Below are positions 50,291 to 60,930 of a stretch of DNA of 64,000 bases, one piece after another (position 1 is the first letter of the stretch; each line of letters starts with the position of its first letter). Source of the DNA: Beroe forskalii (Eukaryota > Ctenophora > Nuda > Beroida > Beroidae); contig WFMF01000039.1 of assembly GCA_011033025.1 (NCBI GenBank), positions 248,001 through 312,000 of the forward strand, read 5' to 3'. The notes beneath the pieces were generated by a model. That model was given only the letters and a program-made list of their open reading frames with translations. It did no database searches and was not told the DNA's origin. The translations under genes and the position numbers were made by a program.

Positions 50291-50857
50291 AGATGTGTTA
50301 GGGTACCGTTTCATCGGTCATTTGACTTATCAGTACTAACACGTTGACGTACCTTGCTGTTATAGCCCAAATTTCAATTATTATGAAATTTGCGTACGTT
50401 GATCTTTCTCTAGCACAGGTGTGATTTGCTCATCAAGCAATATCCATATAGCCGTGTAAAATGCACTTGTTTCTAGCAAGTCTCCTTGTTACACTGCTAA
50501 CTTGCAACTTGGAAAGTTGGCAAGAGGCGTGTCTTGATACAACCTATCTTGAGATATCGTGTCTTGAGATACCGGGTGTGTTGCTGTTCGATTCAGCAAT
50601 AGTTCAATAAATTTATTGATACACCTCTATCGAGACATTCTACACGCAAGCACGGCTACATGCATTGTCCTGTCTAAGGAGATCACGTGGGCTTAGGAAA
50701 GAGCCAATCAGAAAGAGGCACGCGCACGGATTATCGTGACCGCAAAAGGATAGGAAAAGGGGCGTTCGGGCTACTTGTTTTCACTTCTTATATTTTACAA
50801 TTCGGAAAAGTCATATCTCTGGTTTATCTTCTCCACTATACTAGAGTAGAACATTAA

Positions 50858-51090
50858 CAGGGTGGATTCTGGGTTGGGGACAGCAAACTTAGGTGGTCTC
50901 TGGGTTGGGAAAAGTAAACCTGTGTGGACTCTGGGTTGGGGAGAGTGAACCAAGGTGGACTCTGGGTTGGGTTAAGTGAACCAGGGTGGACTCTGGGTTG
51001 GGGATAGAGAGAACCATGCCAGGGCCGGGTGGACTTTGGGGACAGTGAACCAAGGAGGACTCTGGGTTGGGTTAAGTGAACCAGGGTGGC
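50858..51090 (+). repeat. 31-bp minisatellite, second block
   Basis: About seven more degenerate units of the same 31-bp repeat, separated from the main block by about 560 bp of unrelated sequence (50300-50850). That spacer holds no recognisable gene; it has a CCAAT motif near 50702. Confidence 0.85.
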
Positions 51091-51149
51091 ACAGTGGCTG
51101 CGTAGTAACAAAGTATCGCGCGATCACGAATTTCGCGCGCTCCGAAAAA

Positions 51150-51252
51150 GGAATTGCAAACATTCGGCAAAAAATTTGCCAATTGTGACACTGCGCGGCG
51201 CTTGTGCCGCGCATTGTCACAATTGGCAAATTTTGCATTTGTCTGAATTCCG
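51150..51252. repeat. Hairpin with GC-rich tip
   Basis: tttgccaattgtgaca then ctgcgcggc faces gccgcgcat then tgtcacaattggcaaa. Pairing continues more loosely outward to ggaattgc and gaattcc. It begins right at the end of the second minisatellite block. Confidence 0.75.
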
Positions 51253-51287
51253 CAGCGTAATTCGGGTTTTTATTGATATTCATTCAT

Positions 51288-51660
51288 AAGGATCCGGAAT
51301 TTGTATTGTTTACCTTTATATTTATATTCCCAAAGGCTAGAAGTTGAAACCTCGAGTTTAAATTATTATATGAATACAAAAGTTAACATTCCGGGTCCTT
51401 ATAATTTATAAGGACCCGGAATGTTAACTTTTGTATTCATATTGGCTAAGGCGACGCGATATTTTCGGTTTATAAGAACGCTGGAAGTGGAATTTTCAAT
51501 TTTATTCATCGTTCACAAAGGCGAAATCCTCGAGTCCGTTGACAGTTGATAAGGATCCGGAAAATTATTATTACCTTGAAGTTTAAAATCGCAAAGGCAA
51601 GATCCTCGAGTAAGTTCACAACGACCCGGAATGTTTACAACAACCCGGAGTGCTTTTAAA
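51288..51660 (+). repeat. Degenerate repeat with GGACCCGGAA and CCTCGAGT landmarks
   Basis: Four to five diverged units of roughly 70-110 bp. Each has aaggatccggaa or gacccggaatgt near the start, a caaaggc phrase in the middle and often cctcgagt near the end. A perfect hairpin (51368-51442) sits among them. Confidence 0.55.
51368..51442. repeat. Perfect 37-bp-arm hairpin
   Basis: Two 37-nt arms are exact reverse complements with a single-base loop at 51405. The arm begins atatgaatacaaaagttaac and ends gggtccttataa. Confidence 0.92.
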
Positions 51661-52351
51661 AATGGTCACGGTTAGGGTCTGGGTACGGGTTTTCATGAGG
51701 GCCAGGGTCTGTAGCTGTGTAAGATTTGCATTCACTGATCGTAAAATCCACAATAATAATCAGTGCGTTTATAGGTACCTACCTATTGATTCATTAGTTT
51801 AATAGTTTATGATTGCCCTAACCAGGACCTTGGTTTATGAGCATGATTTTAAATGAGCAATTATAGCATTGATCGGTATCAATCTAATCATCAGCATCAT
51901 GAAATTCAACAGTGTCTGCGTGCCGCCTTTTTCATTTTTCACTTTGCAAATACAAAACACGTCCCGCTACAAATAACTCCTGCACTTTATAATTGTACAA
52001 AAGCTTGAGCTTCATCGTATCACTATCAGATCTCAATCTATCATGATGTACCGATATACGTAATATTTTACCAATTATATATATGCCTGCACTGAATGTT
52101 TGGAATTTGTCACTTGGTTACACCCATTTCCCTTGAAAAGAAATGAGACAATTCCTACTTTAATTTCATAAATATTTTGTGGTTCCGGTTGTCTGGGGTG
52201 AGGAAACTCTTAGCTCCAGCTATATCATGACTTCAAAGCCATGAGCTCTTGCTGCGCAGTTTGAATTTAGATGTTAGATCATCATCTAATTCTGACATTC
52301 TAATGTTGTTTAATCAGGGGGCTGGCAAGCCCCCCGCGGCGGTTTGCGAGC
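51661..52351. other. Intergenic, no gene recognised
   Basis: AT-rich sequence without exon signals that I trust; it ends in a small GC-rich hairpin (gggggctggcaagcccccc). Confidence 0.45.
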
Positions 52352-52480
52352 CCGAGGGCCCGAAGGGCCCGAGGGCGAGCATTGGACGGCGAACCTAACA
52401 GTGCGAGGGCTGAAGGCCCGAGCTGCAGCCTGAGGACCCAGAAGGGTCCGAGGGCGAGCATTGGACAACGATTCTAACTA
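52352..52480 (+). repeat. GC-rich ~79-bp tandem repeat, two units
   Basis: gagggcgagcattggac occurs twice 79 bp apart, each preceded by a gaagggcccgagg-type string, in otherwise AT-rich surroundings. Confidence 0.7.
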
Positions 52481-53527
52481 GAGAAATCTCATGTATTTCC
52501 CTCATTTCACGAAGAAATTTGGGCAATTTCCCGTTATTGATTTCCACCAAAATCTATACGTCGCATGTTTGAGGGTCAAAGGCGCAACTGTCAAAATTTC
52601 AGATCAATTGGATAAAAAATGACCATATTATAACAACTTATTCACACCGAAATCGTACACGCGATGCGTACGCATCGCTGCGCTTACAGCCCCCAACTAT
52701 ATGTTTTCATGGATTCGCCGAATTTCAAAATTTTTACGGTACGTTCCCCGACGATCAAATTAATTGAAAATTGAGTTTCCGCGCCTTCGCTGTGCGCACG
52801 CTCGGAGTTTAAAATTTGAGATCAATTCGTTCAGAAATGGCTGAGTTATAACTACTTGAAATCGCCAAAATTGAGGGTGTTCTTGTTAAAAAGGGTTACG
52901 ACGCTGCAGATACATATCGAGAGACTTTTTTAGTGAAAGAAGTGTACCCTATTTAGAAGGCGATATTTCGTGAACCATAAAAGATACAGAGCTCATCGAC
53001 CCAGCGTTGGAAAGTAGAAAGATAGAACTTACGAAAAATGACCTTAAAAAGTATCTTACGTCATGCCAATGACGTCATAATGACGTCACAAAACTAAGAA
53101 TTTCAAATGTCAATTTTCCCAAAAATGGGCGTTTTTCAACGCAATTTTTCGGTATGAAGCTTTCGAGATAGGAAAAAATGCTCCTCCTAGCGTGGAAAGG
53201 AAATTTAATGTACTTTTTAAAAATGTGGTTGAAAAGTTCTGAGCTCCCCAGCATCCTTGAGATATATGCGATTGTTTGAAACACTTTGACACGAAAAATA
53301 TCCCAAAAGATGGCAAAACTTGTGAAGCTAGTGGAGAGAGAACGGGACAACCCCAGAACTTCATCTTTGGATATGTTGTCGGTCATAGTCCCAATTGTGT
53401 TAATGAATGGGTCTCAGATGGCTTATCTAATTTTATGACGTAATTGTGACGTCATCATTGATGCTAGGTAACGCGAATTTTTACGCGCGATTTGACGCCA
53501 AATTTCAATATCTGGGCACAGAAAAGG
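52481..53527. other. Non-coding repeat-like stretch with an internal echo
   Basis: caaaatttcagatcaattgg (52594) is echoed by taaaatttgagatcaattcg (52810), each followed by an aaaaatgac/aaatggctg phrase and a tataac-acttg phrase. This suggests an ancient ~218-bp repeat. Several TGACGTCA octamers lie near 53068-53090 and 53436. Overlapping minus frames (53075-53386) show no domain. Confidence 0.4.
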
Positions 53528-53811
53528 GTGATATTTTTTCCCAAAACCAAAAATTTGGTTGTGATGGTCCGCGGCGGTTTTAAGGCGTTCTTTACTGTAA
53601 AACCCATGATATGAGAAAGAACGCGACGGTTGAAACTGCCGCAACGGCACTTTCTTGATGCATTAAAGTTACGTGAATGCTGTATATTGTGACGTTGCAG
53701 CAGTTTTAACCGTCGCGTTCTTTCTCATATCATGGGTTTTACAGTAAAGAACGCCTTAAAACCGCCGCGGACCATCACAACCAAATCCTTTTTGGTTTTG
53801 GGAAAAAATAT
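53528..53811. repeat. Fold-back element with ~115-bp arms
   Basis: The left arm (53528-53645, starting tattttttcccaaaacc) and right arm (53696-53811) are near-perfect reverse complements over about 115 bp, with one ~4-base indel and a couple of mismatches. The ~50-bp loop starts ggcactttcttgatgcatta. It is probably a MITE-like element. Confidence 0.85.
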
Positions 53812-54689
53812 TATTAATACTTAGGTACCAGTTCCCCAGTACTAAAGTAGGAACAGCTATTTTATGATATATGATGCTCATAATATGCTTTGAGTGCAGT
53901 GCTCCATCGGTATCCTTAAACTCTTAAAAGTTAAAAGCTTAAATCCTGACACATACGATCGCGCGGAAAATCATCGCGCAAATAACGGACGTACAATTTT
54001 TCGTGCGATCATTTCGCATTTTATTTTTAGTACCTAATTCCTAAAAACTCATCCAACCAAGGAGGGAACCAAGGAGGAAGTAAAATGATTTGCAATGGGA
54101 ACCCACGTGCTGCAATGGGAACCCACGTGCTGCAATGGGAACCCACGTGACCGCAATTATCCCGCTCCAGCCTAAGCAACGTCACGTGACTACCACGTTA
54201 CCGCGCGCATATCATGTAAACATGCGGCACGCAGGTCACGTGACCGCGCTTGATATTCGATACACCTCGGGGAAGAGCGGTGCAATGTTATTGTATGATA
54301 CACCTAGCATGTAGGATATAGAGTGATGGGGTGCAATGTAAACCTATGATATATTATATATCTATGTAAATACAGTGTATCGGAATGTGAGTGCAATGTA
54401 AACGTATGTTACACTTACACTGAACATGTCGGTTGATACACAGGAGCGCTCAGCCTTTGCAGTTTTACAGAAAAGTGTGCAACAAGCGTACGATGGAGAC
54501 TGTAGTAAAACAGTAAAGTAATGAATAAATTTAAATGTCAAGAAGTATTACAAGGAAATTTCATTCATTGAAAGACATTCCGACCTCCTCAACTGTCAAA
54601 TTGTTTAGTGTACGTGCATGTTTTATAGTAGGTAAGTACTAGGTACCTATAGTTTACGTTCACTCTAGTCGAAGCAGCGGGGAACGGAC

Positions 54690-57665
54690 ATTTCATCTCT
54701 CGACACTTCATCTCACGACATTTCATCTCGCGACATTTCATCTCCGACACTTCATCTCAAAGTACGACATTTCATCCCCAGGGTTTTTGAAGTACGACGT
54801 TTCATCTCCAGGGTGCGACGTTTCATCTCAAAGGGTACGACACTTCATCTCCTACTGTAATTTGATTGTACTATAAAGTACGACATTTCATCTCCAGGGT
54901 GCGACGTTTCATCTCAAAAGGTACGGCACTTCATCTCCTACTGTAATTTGATTGTACTATGAAGTACGACATTTCATCTCCAGAGTGCGACGTTTCATCT
55001 CAAAAGGGTACGACACTTCATCTCTAACTGTAACTTGATTGCACTGTAAGGTGCTACATTTCATCTCAGGGTACGACACTTCATCTCAGACTGCGACATT
55101 TCATCTTAGGGTAATGACACTTCATCTCAGGTTACGACACTTCATCTCAGGTACGACACTTCATCTCAGACTGCGACACTTCATCTCAGACTGCGACACT
55201 TCATCTCAGACTGCGACACTTCATCTCAGAGTACGACACTTCATCTCAGGGTACGACACTTCATCTCAGGGTACGACACTTCATCTCAGACTGCGACATT
55301 TCATCTTAGGGACGACACTACATCTCAGGGTACGACACTTCATCTCAGGTTAGAGAGCAAGTTAAAACGTTTAAATGATACGATAAACTTTAAATCAGGA
55401 GCTTTCGAAAATCATGTGATTATCGTCGTCAGCTGAAGATGGAAGGTGAGGATGCTTCATCTCAGGGTACGACACTTCATCTCAGACTGCGATACTTCAT
55501 CTAGGGTACGACACTTCATCTCAGACAGCGACACTTCCTCTCAGACTGCGAAACTTCATCTTTGGGTGCAACATTTCATCTCAGGCTACATTACTTCATC
55601 TAAGGGTACGACACTTCATCTCAGACTGCGACGCTTCATCTCCAGGGTACCTACAACACTTCATCTCAGGGTACGACACTTCATCTCAGGGTACGACACA
55701 CTTCATCTCCAGGGTTCGACACTTCATTTCAGGGGTACCCTAAGATGAAGTGTCATACCCTGAGATGAAGTGTCGCAGTCTGAGATGAAGTGTTGCACTT
55801 GAGATGAAGTGTCGCAATCCAAGATGAGTCACTTATCTCGTGACTGCATACACTTCATTCTGGGTGCGACATTTCATCTTAGGTACCACACACTTCATCT
55901 TAGCTTAGGTACGACACTTCATCTCAGGGTACGACACTTCATCTCAGGTTTCGACACTTCATTTCAGGGTACCCTAAGATGAAGTGGCTCATACCCTGAG
56001 ATGAAGTGTCACGTAGTCTGAGATGAAATGTCGCACCCAGGAGATGAAGTGTCGCAGTCTGGAGATGAAGGTCGTACCCTGAGATGAAGTGTCGCAGTCT
56101 GGATATGAGTTACTCTATCTCAGACTGCGACACTTCATCTCTGGGTGCTACCATCTTAGGGTACCACACTTCATCTTAGCTTAGGGTACGACACTTCATC
56201 TCAGGGTACGACACTTCATCTTAAGTTCGACACTTCATTTCAGGGTACCCTAGTGTCATACCCTGAGATGAAGTGTCGCAGTCTGAGATGAAATGTCGCA
56301 CCCAGAGATGAAGGTCGCAGTCTGAGATGAAGTGTCATACCCTGAGATGAAGTGTCGCAGTCTTTGAGATAAGTCACTATCTCAGACTGCGACACTTCAT
56401 CTTGGTGACATTTCATCTTAGGGTACCACACTTCATCTTAGCTTAGGGTACGATATCTTCATCTCAGGGTACCACACTTCATTGAAGTGTCGTACCCCTG
56501 ATGAAGTGTCAAAAATCTTAAAATGAAAATCGCAGTCTGAGATGAAGTGTCGCAGTCTGGAGATGAAGTGTCCTTACCCTGAGATGAAATGACGAAATGT
56601 CGCACTTTTTTCAATGCAATCAAGTTACAGTTAAAGATGAAGTGTCGTACGCTTTGAGATGAAACGTCGCACTCTGGAGATGAAACGTCGTACTTCAAAA
56701 AAACCCCTGGAGATGAAATGTCGTACTTTGAGATGAATTGTCGCAGTCTGAGATGAAATGTCTCACCCAGAGGGAAGTGTCGTAGCCTGAGATGAAGTGT
56801 CGCAGTCTGAGATGAAGTGTGTCATTCTGAGATGAAGTGTTATACCCTGAGATGAAGTGCTGCAGTCTGAGATGAAGTGTTTGTACCCTGAGATTAGGTG
56901 TCGTACCCTGAGATGAAGTGTCGTACCCTGAGATGAAGTGTCGCAGTCTGAGATGAAATGTCGCACCCAGAGATGAAGTGTCGTAGCCCGAAATGAAATG
57001 TCGTACCCTGAGATGAAATGTCGTACCCAGAGATGAAGTGTCGCAGTCTGAGATGAAGTGTCGTACCCTGAGATGAAGTGTCGTAGCCTGAGATGAAATG
57101 TTGCACCCAGAGATGAAATGTCGCAGTCTTAGATGAAGTGTCGTACATAGAGATGAAGTGTCGCAGTCTGAGATGAAGTGTCGTACCCTGAGATGAAATG
57201 TCGCAGTCTGAGATGAAATGTCGCACCCAGAGATGAAGTGTCGTAGCCTGAGATGAAATGTCGTACCCTGAGATGAAATGTCGTACCATGAGATGAAGTG
57301 TTGCAGTCTGAGATGAAGTGTCGTACCCTGAGATGAAGTGTCGTAGCCTGAGATGAAATGTTGCACCCAAAGATGAAGTGTCGCAGTCTGAGATAAAATG
57401 TTATACCCAGACATGAAATGACGTACCCAGAGATGAAATGACGTACCCAGAGATGAATTGTCGCAGTCTGAGATGTAGTGTTGCAGTTTGAGATGAAATG
57501 TCGTACGTAGAGATGAAATGTCGTACCCGGAGATGAAGTGTCGTACCCTGAGATGAAACGTCGCACCCTGGAGATGAAACGTCGTACTTCAAAAAACCCT
57601 GGGGATGAAATGTCACTTTGAGATGAAGTGTCAGAGATGAAATGTCGTGATGAAGTGTCGGGAGA
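54690..57665. repeat. ~20-bp array (CACTTCATCTCAGGGTACGA) with orientation switches
   Basis: More than 100 variants of cacttcatctcagggtacga or catttcatctcagactgcga. Units read forward from 54690 to about 55735, then switch strand repeatedly to about 56480, then read in reverse to 57665. The outermost units on both sides are a longer ~110-bp form containing ctactgtaatttgattgtac. All open frames here (HLRLRHFIS-like) are repeat artefacts. Confidence 0.95.
55738..56480. repeat. Three ~240-bp palindromic higher-order units
   Basis: Each unit starts near ggggtaccctaagatgaagt, runs through reverse-oriented repeats to a turning point near tatctcagactgcgacac, then forward through cacttcatcttagcttaggg back to ttcatttcagggtaccc. 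Units lie at about 55738-55973, 55975-56249 and 56250-56480. Confidence 0.75.
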
Positions 57666-58083
57666 TGAAATGTCCGTTCCCCGCTGGTTCGACTAGAGTG
57701 AACGTAAATTATAGGTACCTAGTACCTACCTACTATAAAACATGCACGTACACTAAACAATTTGGCTATATACTGGGTGAACTGCAGTTCATATGAAGTC
57801 GCCGCGCACTTCATATGAATTCATATGAATTCATATGAGTTCATTTGAATGCGTTTACCAGTTCAATAAATTTTTATATGAATGAACTTCATATGAACTT
57901 CATGTGAATTCACATGAACTTCATATGAACTTCATGAACTTCATATGAACTTCATGTGAATTCATATGAATTCATTAAACACGGATGAACTAGTTCACCA
58001 AAATTTAGTGAACTGAGATGCATATGAATTCATATGAACTCATATGCATTCCAGTTCGCCTTGAATTCATATGAACTAGGAGT

Positions 58084-58160
58084 TCATCTCGCGGACTCCA
58101 GTTCAACGGAGTTCAACGCAGTTCAACGGAGTTCAACGCAGTTCAACGGAGTTCAACGAA
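58084..58160 (+). repeat. 10-bp tandem repeat GTTCAACGSA
   Basis: Six to seven units of gttcaacgga/gttcaacgca at the inner edge of the left arm of element A. A matching block with the same (not inverted) orientation is at 59755-59830. Confidence 0.9.
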
Positions 58161-58249
58161 TTCATCTCGAAGTTCATCTAGAAGGTCAAAATGTTAACTT
58201 AACAGATATTTCGGGGATGGATCAAAACATGGATCAGCAACGCCACGAG

Positions 58250-58480
58250 AGCGGCACCGCAGTGCCGCGGTGACGCCAGGGCAGTGCCATGGTGAAGCCA
58301 CGAGGACGCCAGTACTGGGCAATGATGAAGCCACAAGGGCGCCATGGTGACGTCATGGCAGTCATGGCAGTGCCACTGTGAAGCCATGGCGTCTTCATGG
58401 CTTCGTCGTGTCGTCCTCGTGGCTTACACCATGGCACTGCCCTGGCGTCGATGTGGCGCACTGGCGCTACCATGGGGCCC
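58250..58480. repeat. GC-rich palindrome of GCCATGG/GTGACGCC phrases
   Basis: cagggcagtgccatggtgaa then gccacgaggac is mirrored by gtcctcgtggc and accatggcactgccctgg. The centre is near 58370 and the outer limits are loose. Confidence 0.75.
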
Positions 58481-58769
58481 TCTTGGCGTTGCTGCTCTGA
58501 TCTATGCCCGATAAGTCTCTCATTCCGGTTGACTGCTGAGTGACGTCACCTATTGAAAGGCTTTTTCAATTTTAAAGAGGCTGTTAAACTTCACCAAATT
58601 AGCTGCATCTTGATCCATTTCACTAAAAGGGCTTCCAAAATCAAATAGTTAAATCAGACTCAAGTCTTGAGCTCTTCCATTTAAACGATTTTTCGTACTC
58701 TTGTTAAGTGTACAGTCACGTGACAACTAAAAAATTTCACTTACGTCATGAATTAACTCTAGTCACTCT

Positions 58770-59515
58770 ACGACCTCTCAGTGACTCGACGACTCAAATC
58801 GACTCGATGCCTCAACTCGACGACTTGATTTGACGACTCTCTGACTTGTCTCGACGACTCGTCTCAACGACTCGACTCGACGACTCGACTCGACTCGACG
58901 ACTCGACTCGACAACTCGACTCGACGACTCGACTCGACGACTCGACTCGACGACTCGACTCGACAACTCGACTCAACGACTCGACTCGACGACTTGACTC
59001 GACGACTCGACGACTCGACGACTCGACGACTCGACGACTCGACTCGACGGCGACTCGACGACTCGACTCGACGACTTGACTCGACGACTCGATCGATGAC
59101 TCGACGACTCGACGACTCGACGGACGACTCGACTCGACTCGACAACTCGACTCGACGACTCGACGACTCGACGACTCGACTCGACTCCAGTCGTCGAGTT
59201 GTCGAGTCGAGTCGTCGAGTCGAGTCGAGTCGAGTCGCTAGTCGTCTAGTTGAGTCGTCGAGTTGTTGAGTCGAGTCGTTGAGTCGAGTCGTCGAGGTGT
59301 CGAGTCGAGTCGAGTCGTCGAGTTGAGTCGTCGAGTCGAGTCGTCGAGTCGTCGAGTCGAGTCGAGTCGAGTCGTCGAGTCGAGTCGAGTCGTCGAGTCG
59401 AGTCGTCGAGTCGAGTCGTCGAGTCGAGTCGTCGAGTCGAGTCGTCAAGTCGAGTCGTCGAGTCGAGTCGTCGAGTCGAGTCAAGTCATGAAGTCCAGCC
59501 ATTGAGTCAAGTCAT
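58770..59515. repeat. CGACT array forming a giant inverted repeat
   Basis: Tandem cgactcgactcgacgactcg on the left half turns at about 59188 into tcgagtcgtcgagtcgagtc on the right half, giving arms of roughly 370 bp. Protein-like frames of Ser/Arg or Asp/Ser/Thr/Arg are artefacts. Confidence 0.93.
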
Positions 59516-59754
59516 TGACTACCTCCGCTGTCAGATAACATTTCTATCTACATTATTATTTTCTCATTCCTAATGAGCTAATGGAATTGGAAATTTGGAA
59601 GGACGTTGCGTAAAATAAGTGCTCGCAGTGGAGTGTAGGTAACACTAACAGTTACATACAGTCGTTTAGGTCTATTCTGTTGCAAAGCTAAGTTTTTCCA
59701 AAATAACATATGTTGTTTCCATTGAGTGACATGAACTCAAATGAACTCAGGTGA

Positions 59755-59830
59755 ACTCCAGTTCAACGCAGTTCAACGCAGTTCAACGCAGTTCAACGCA
59801 GTTCAACGTAGTTCAACGCAGTTCAATGAA
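59755..59830 (+). repeat. 10-bp tandem repeat GTTCAACGCA
   Basis: Seven units next to the right arm of element A, in the same orientation as the block at 58084. Confidence 0.9.
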
Positions 59831-60728
59831 TTCCCAGGTGAACTCCAGTTCAACGCAGTTCATATGAATGAACTAATTATTCATATGAATTCATATGCAT
59901 CTCAGTTCACTAAATTTTGGTGAACTAGTTCATCCGTGTTTAATGAATTCATATGAATTCATATGAAGTTTATGAACTTGGTGGAGTTCATATGAAGTTC
60001 ATATGAATTCATGTGAAGTTCATATGAAGTTCATTCATATAAAAATTTATTGAACTGGTAAACGCATTCATATGAACTCATATGAATTCATATGAATTCA
60101 TATGAAGTGCGCGGCGACTTCATATGAACTGCAGTTCACCCAGTATATAGCCAACAATTTGACAGTTGAGGAGGTCGGCTGGTCGGAATGTCTTTCAATG
60201 AATGAAATTTCCTTGTAATACTTCTTGACATTTAAATTTATTCATTACTTTACTGTTTTACTACAGTCTCCATCGTACGCTTGTTGCACACTTTTCTGTA
60301 AAGCTGCAAAGGCTGAGCGCTCCTGTTTATCAACCGACATGTTCAGTGTAAGTGTAACATACGTTTACATTGCACTCACATTCCGATACCCACTGTATTT
60401 ACATAGGTATATAATATATATCATAGGTTTACATCGCACCTTCACTCTATATCCTACATGCTAGGTGTATCATACAATAACATTGCACCGCTCTTCCCCA
60501 GTGTATCGAATATCAAGCGCGTCACATGACCTGCGTTATACATGTTTTACATGATATGCGCGCGGTAACGTGGTAGTGCGACGTTGCTTAGGCTGGGCAG
60601 GATAATTGCGGTCACGTGGGTTCCCATTGCAGCACGTGGGTTCCCATTGCAGCACGTGGGTTCCCATTGCAAATCATTTTACTTCCTCCTTGGTTCCCCA
60701 ATTGATTTCTCACAAAGACAACACCTAC

Positions 60729-60930
60729 CTGTGATATGTCTAATTTTGCGGTAAATAGAAATTACGAGGGGATAGAAATTTCCATGAAATGGGGCTGGAT
60801 GCCAGGAGAAGCATGTTAAGACTTGTTCCGAGAATAGCAGAAAATCATTGATCCAACGGCCGCCATTACGTGAGGAAGGGAAAATGTTTGCCATTTCCTC
60901 TTCATCACGAATGCAATGGATGTGCTGCAC
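60729..60930 (-). CDS. Candidate internal exon, unidentified
   Basis: The acceptor ccatattcttag and the donor GTAGGTG bound 202 nt with no stop, ending in phase 1. The peptide has HCIRDEEEMANIF, RWINDFLLFSEQV and FSWHPAPFHGNFYP, mixing charged and aromatic residues in a protein-like way. I do not recognise the family and could not find flanking exons. Its donor lies only 30 bp from the end of fold-back element A, which would sit in the following intron. Confidence 0.35.

Larger units (their letters stand above)
54604..57758. mobile_element. 3.15-kb inverted-repeat element B inserted in element A
   Basis: Its ends are ~95-bp inverted repeats, ttagtgtacgtgcatgtttt at the left and the reverse complement, ending cgtacacta, at 57758. 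The inner end of each arm reads cggggaacggacatttcatc. The interior is entirely an array of ~20-bp repeats. The right arm of element A at 60145-60165 shows the same flanks (tatagccaacaatttgacag) without B, so B arrived after A formed. A few bases at the junction (aacaatt) are not explained by a simple target duplication. Confidence 0.85.
54064..60699. mobile_element. 6.6-kb fold-back element A with ~820-bp inverted arms
   Basis: The left arm is 54064-54603 continued at 57759-58040; the right arm is 59880-60699 in reverse complement. The outermost part has gggaaccaaggaggaagtaa and three 20-bp units with CCCACGTG. Then come ~450 bp of unique sequence and an inner zone of tcatatgaattcatatgaa repeats. 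The left arm is interrupted by element B. The central loop (58040-59880) is filled with tandem repeats and palindromes. No transposase is visible, so it is non-autonomous. The architecture resembles fold-back transposons (Drosophila FB, sea-urchin TU). A target duplication is not obvious. Confidence 0.85.

Noticed and set aside
49196-51289. Long frames with WVGDSEPGWTLGWGQ-like or SPTQSPPWFT-like repeats on both strands
   Set aside because: The unit is 30-31 bp, so frames drift; the same array is open on both strands, the hallmark of a repeat without coding stops and not of a repeat protein.
55039-57616. Frames encoding HLRLRHFIS-type repeats, up to 239 codons
   Set aside because: By-product of the 20-bp array inside element B; the array inverts several times and reads open in more than one frame.
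54690-57665. CRISPR-like array of short repeats
   Set aside because: There are no unique spacers, repeats abut each other, and the genome is eukaryotic.
58778-59505. Ser/Arg-Val and Asp/Ser/Thr/Arg repeat proteins on both strands
   Set aside because: Translation of the CGACT simple repeat; open in several frames at once.
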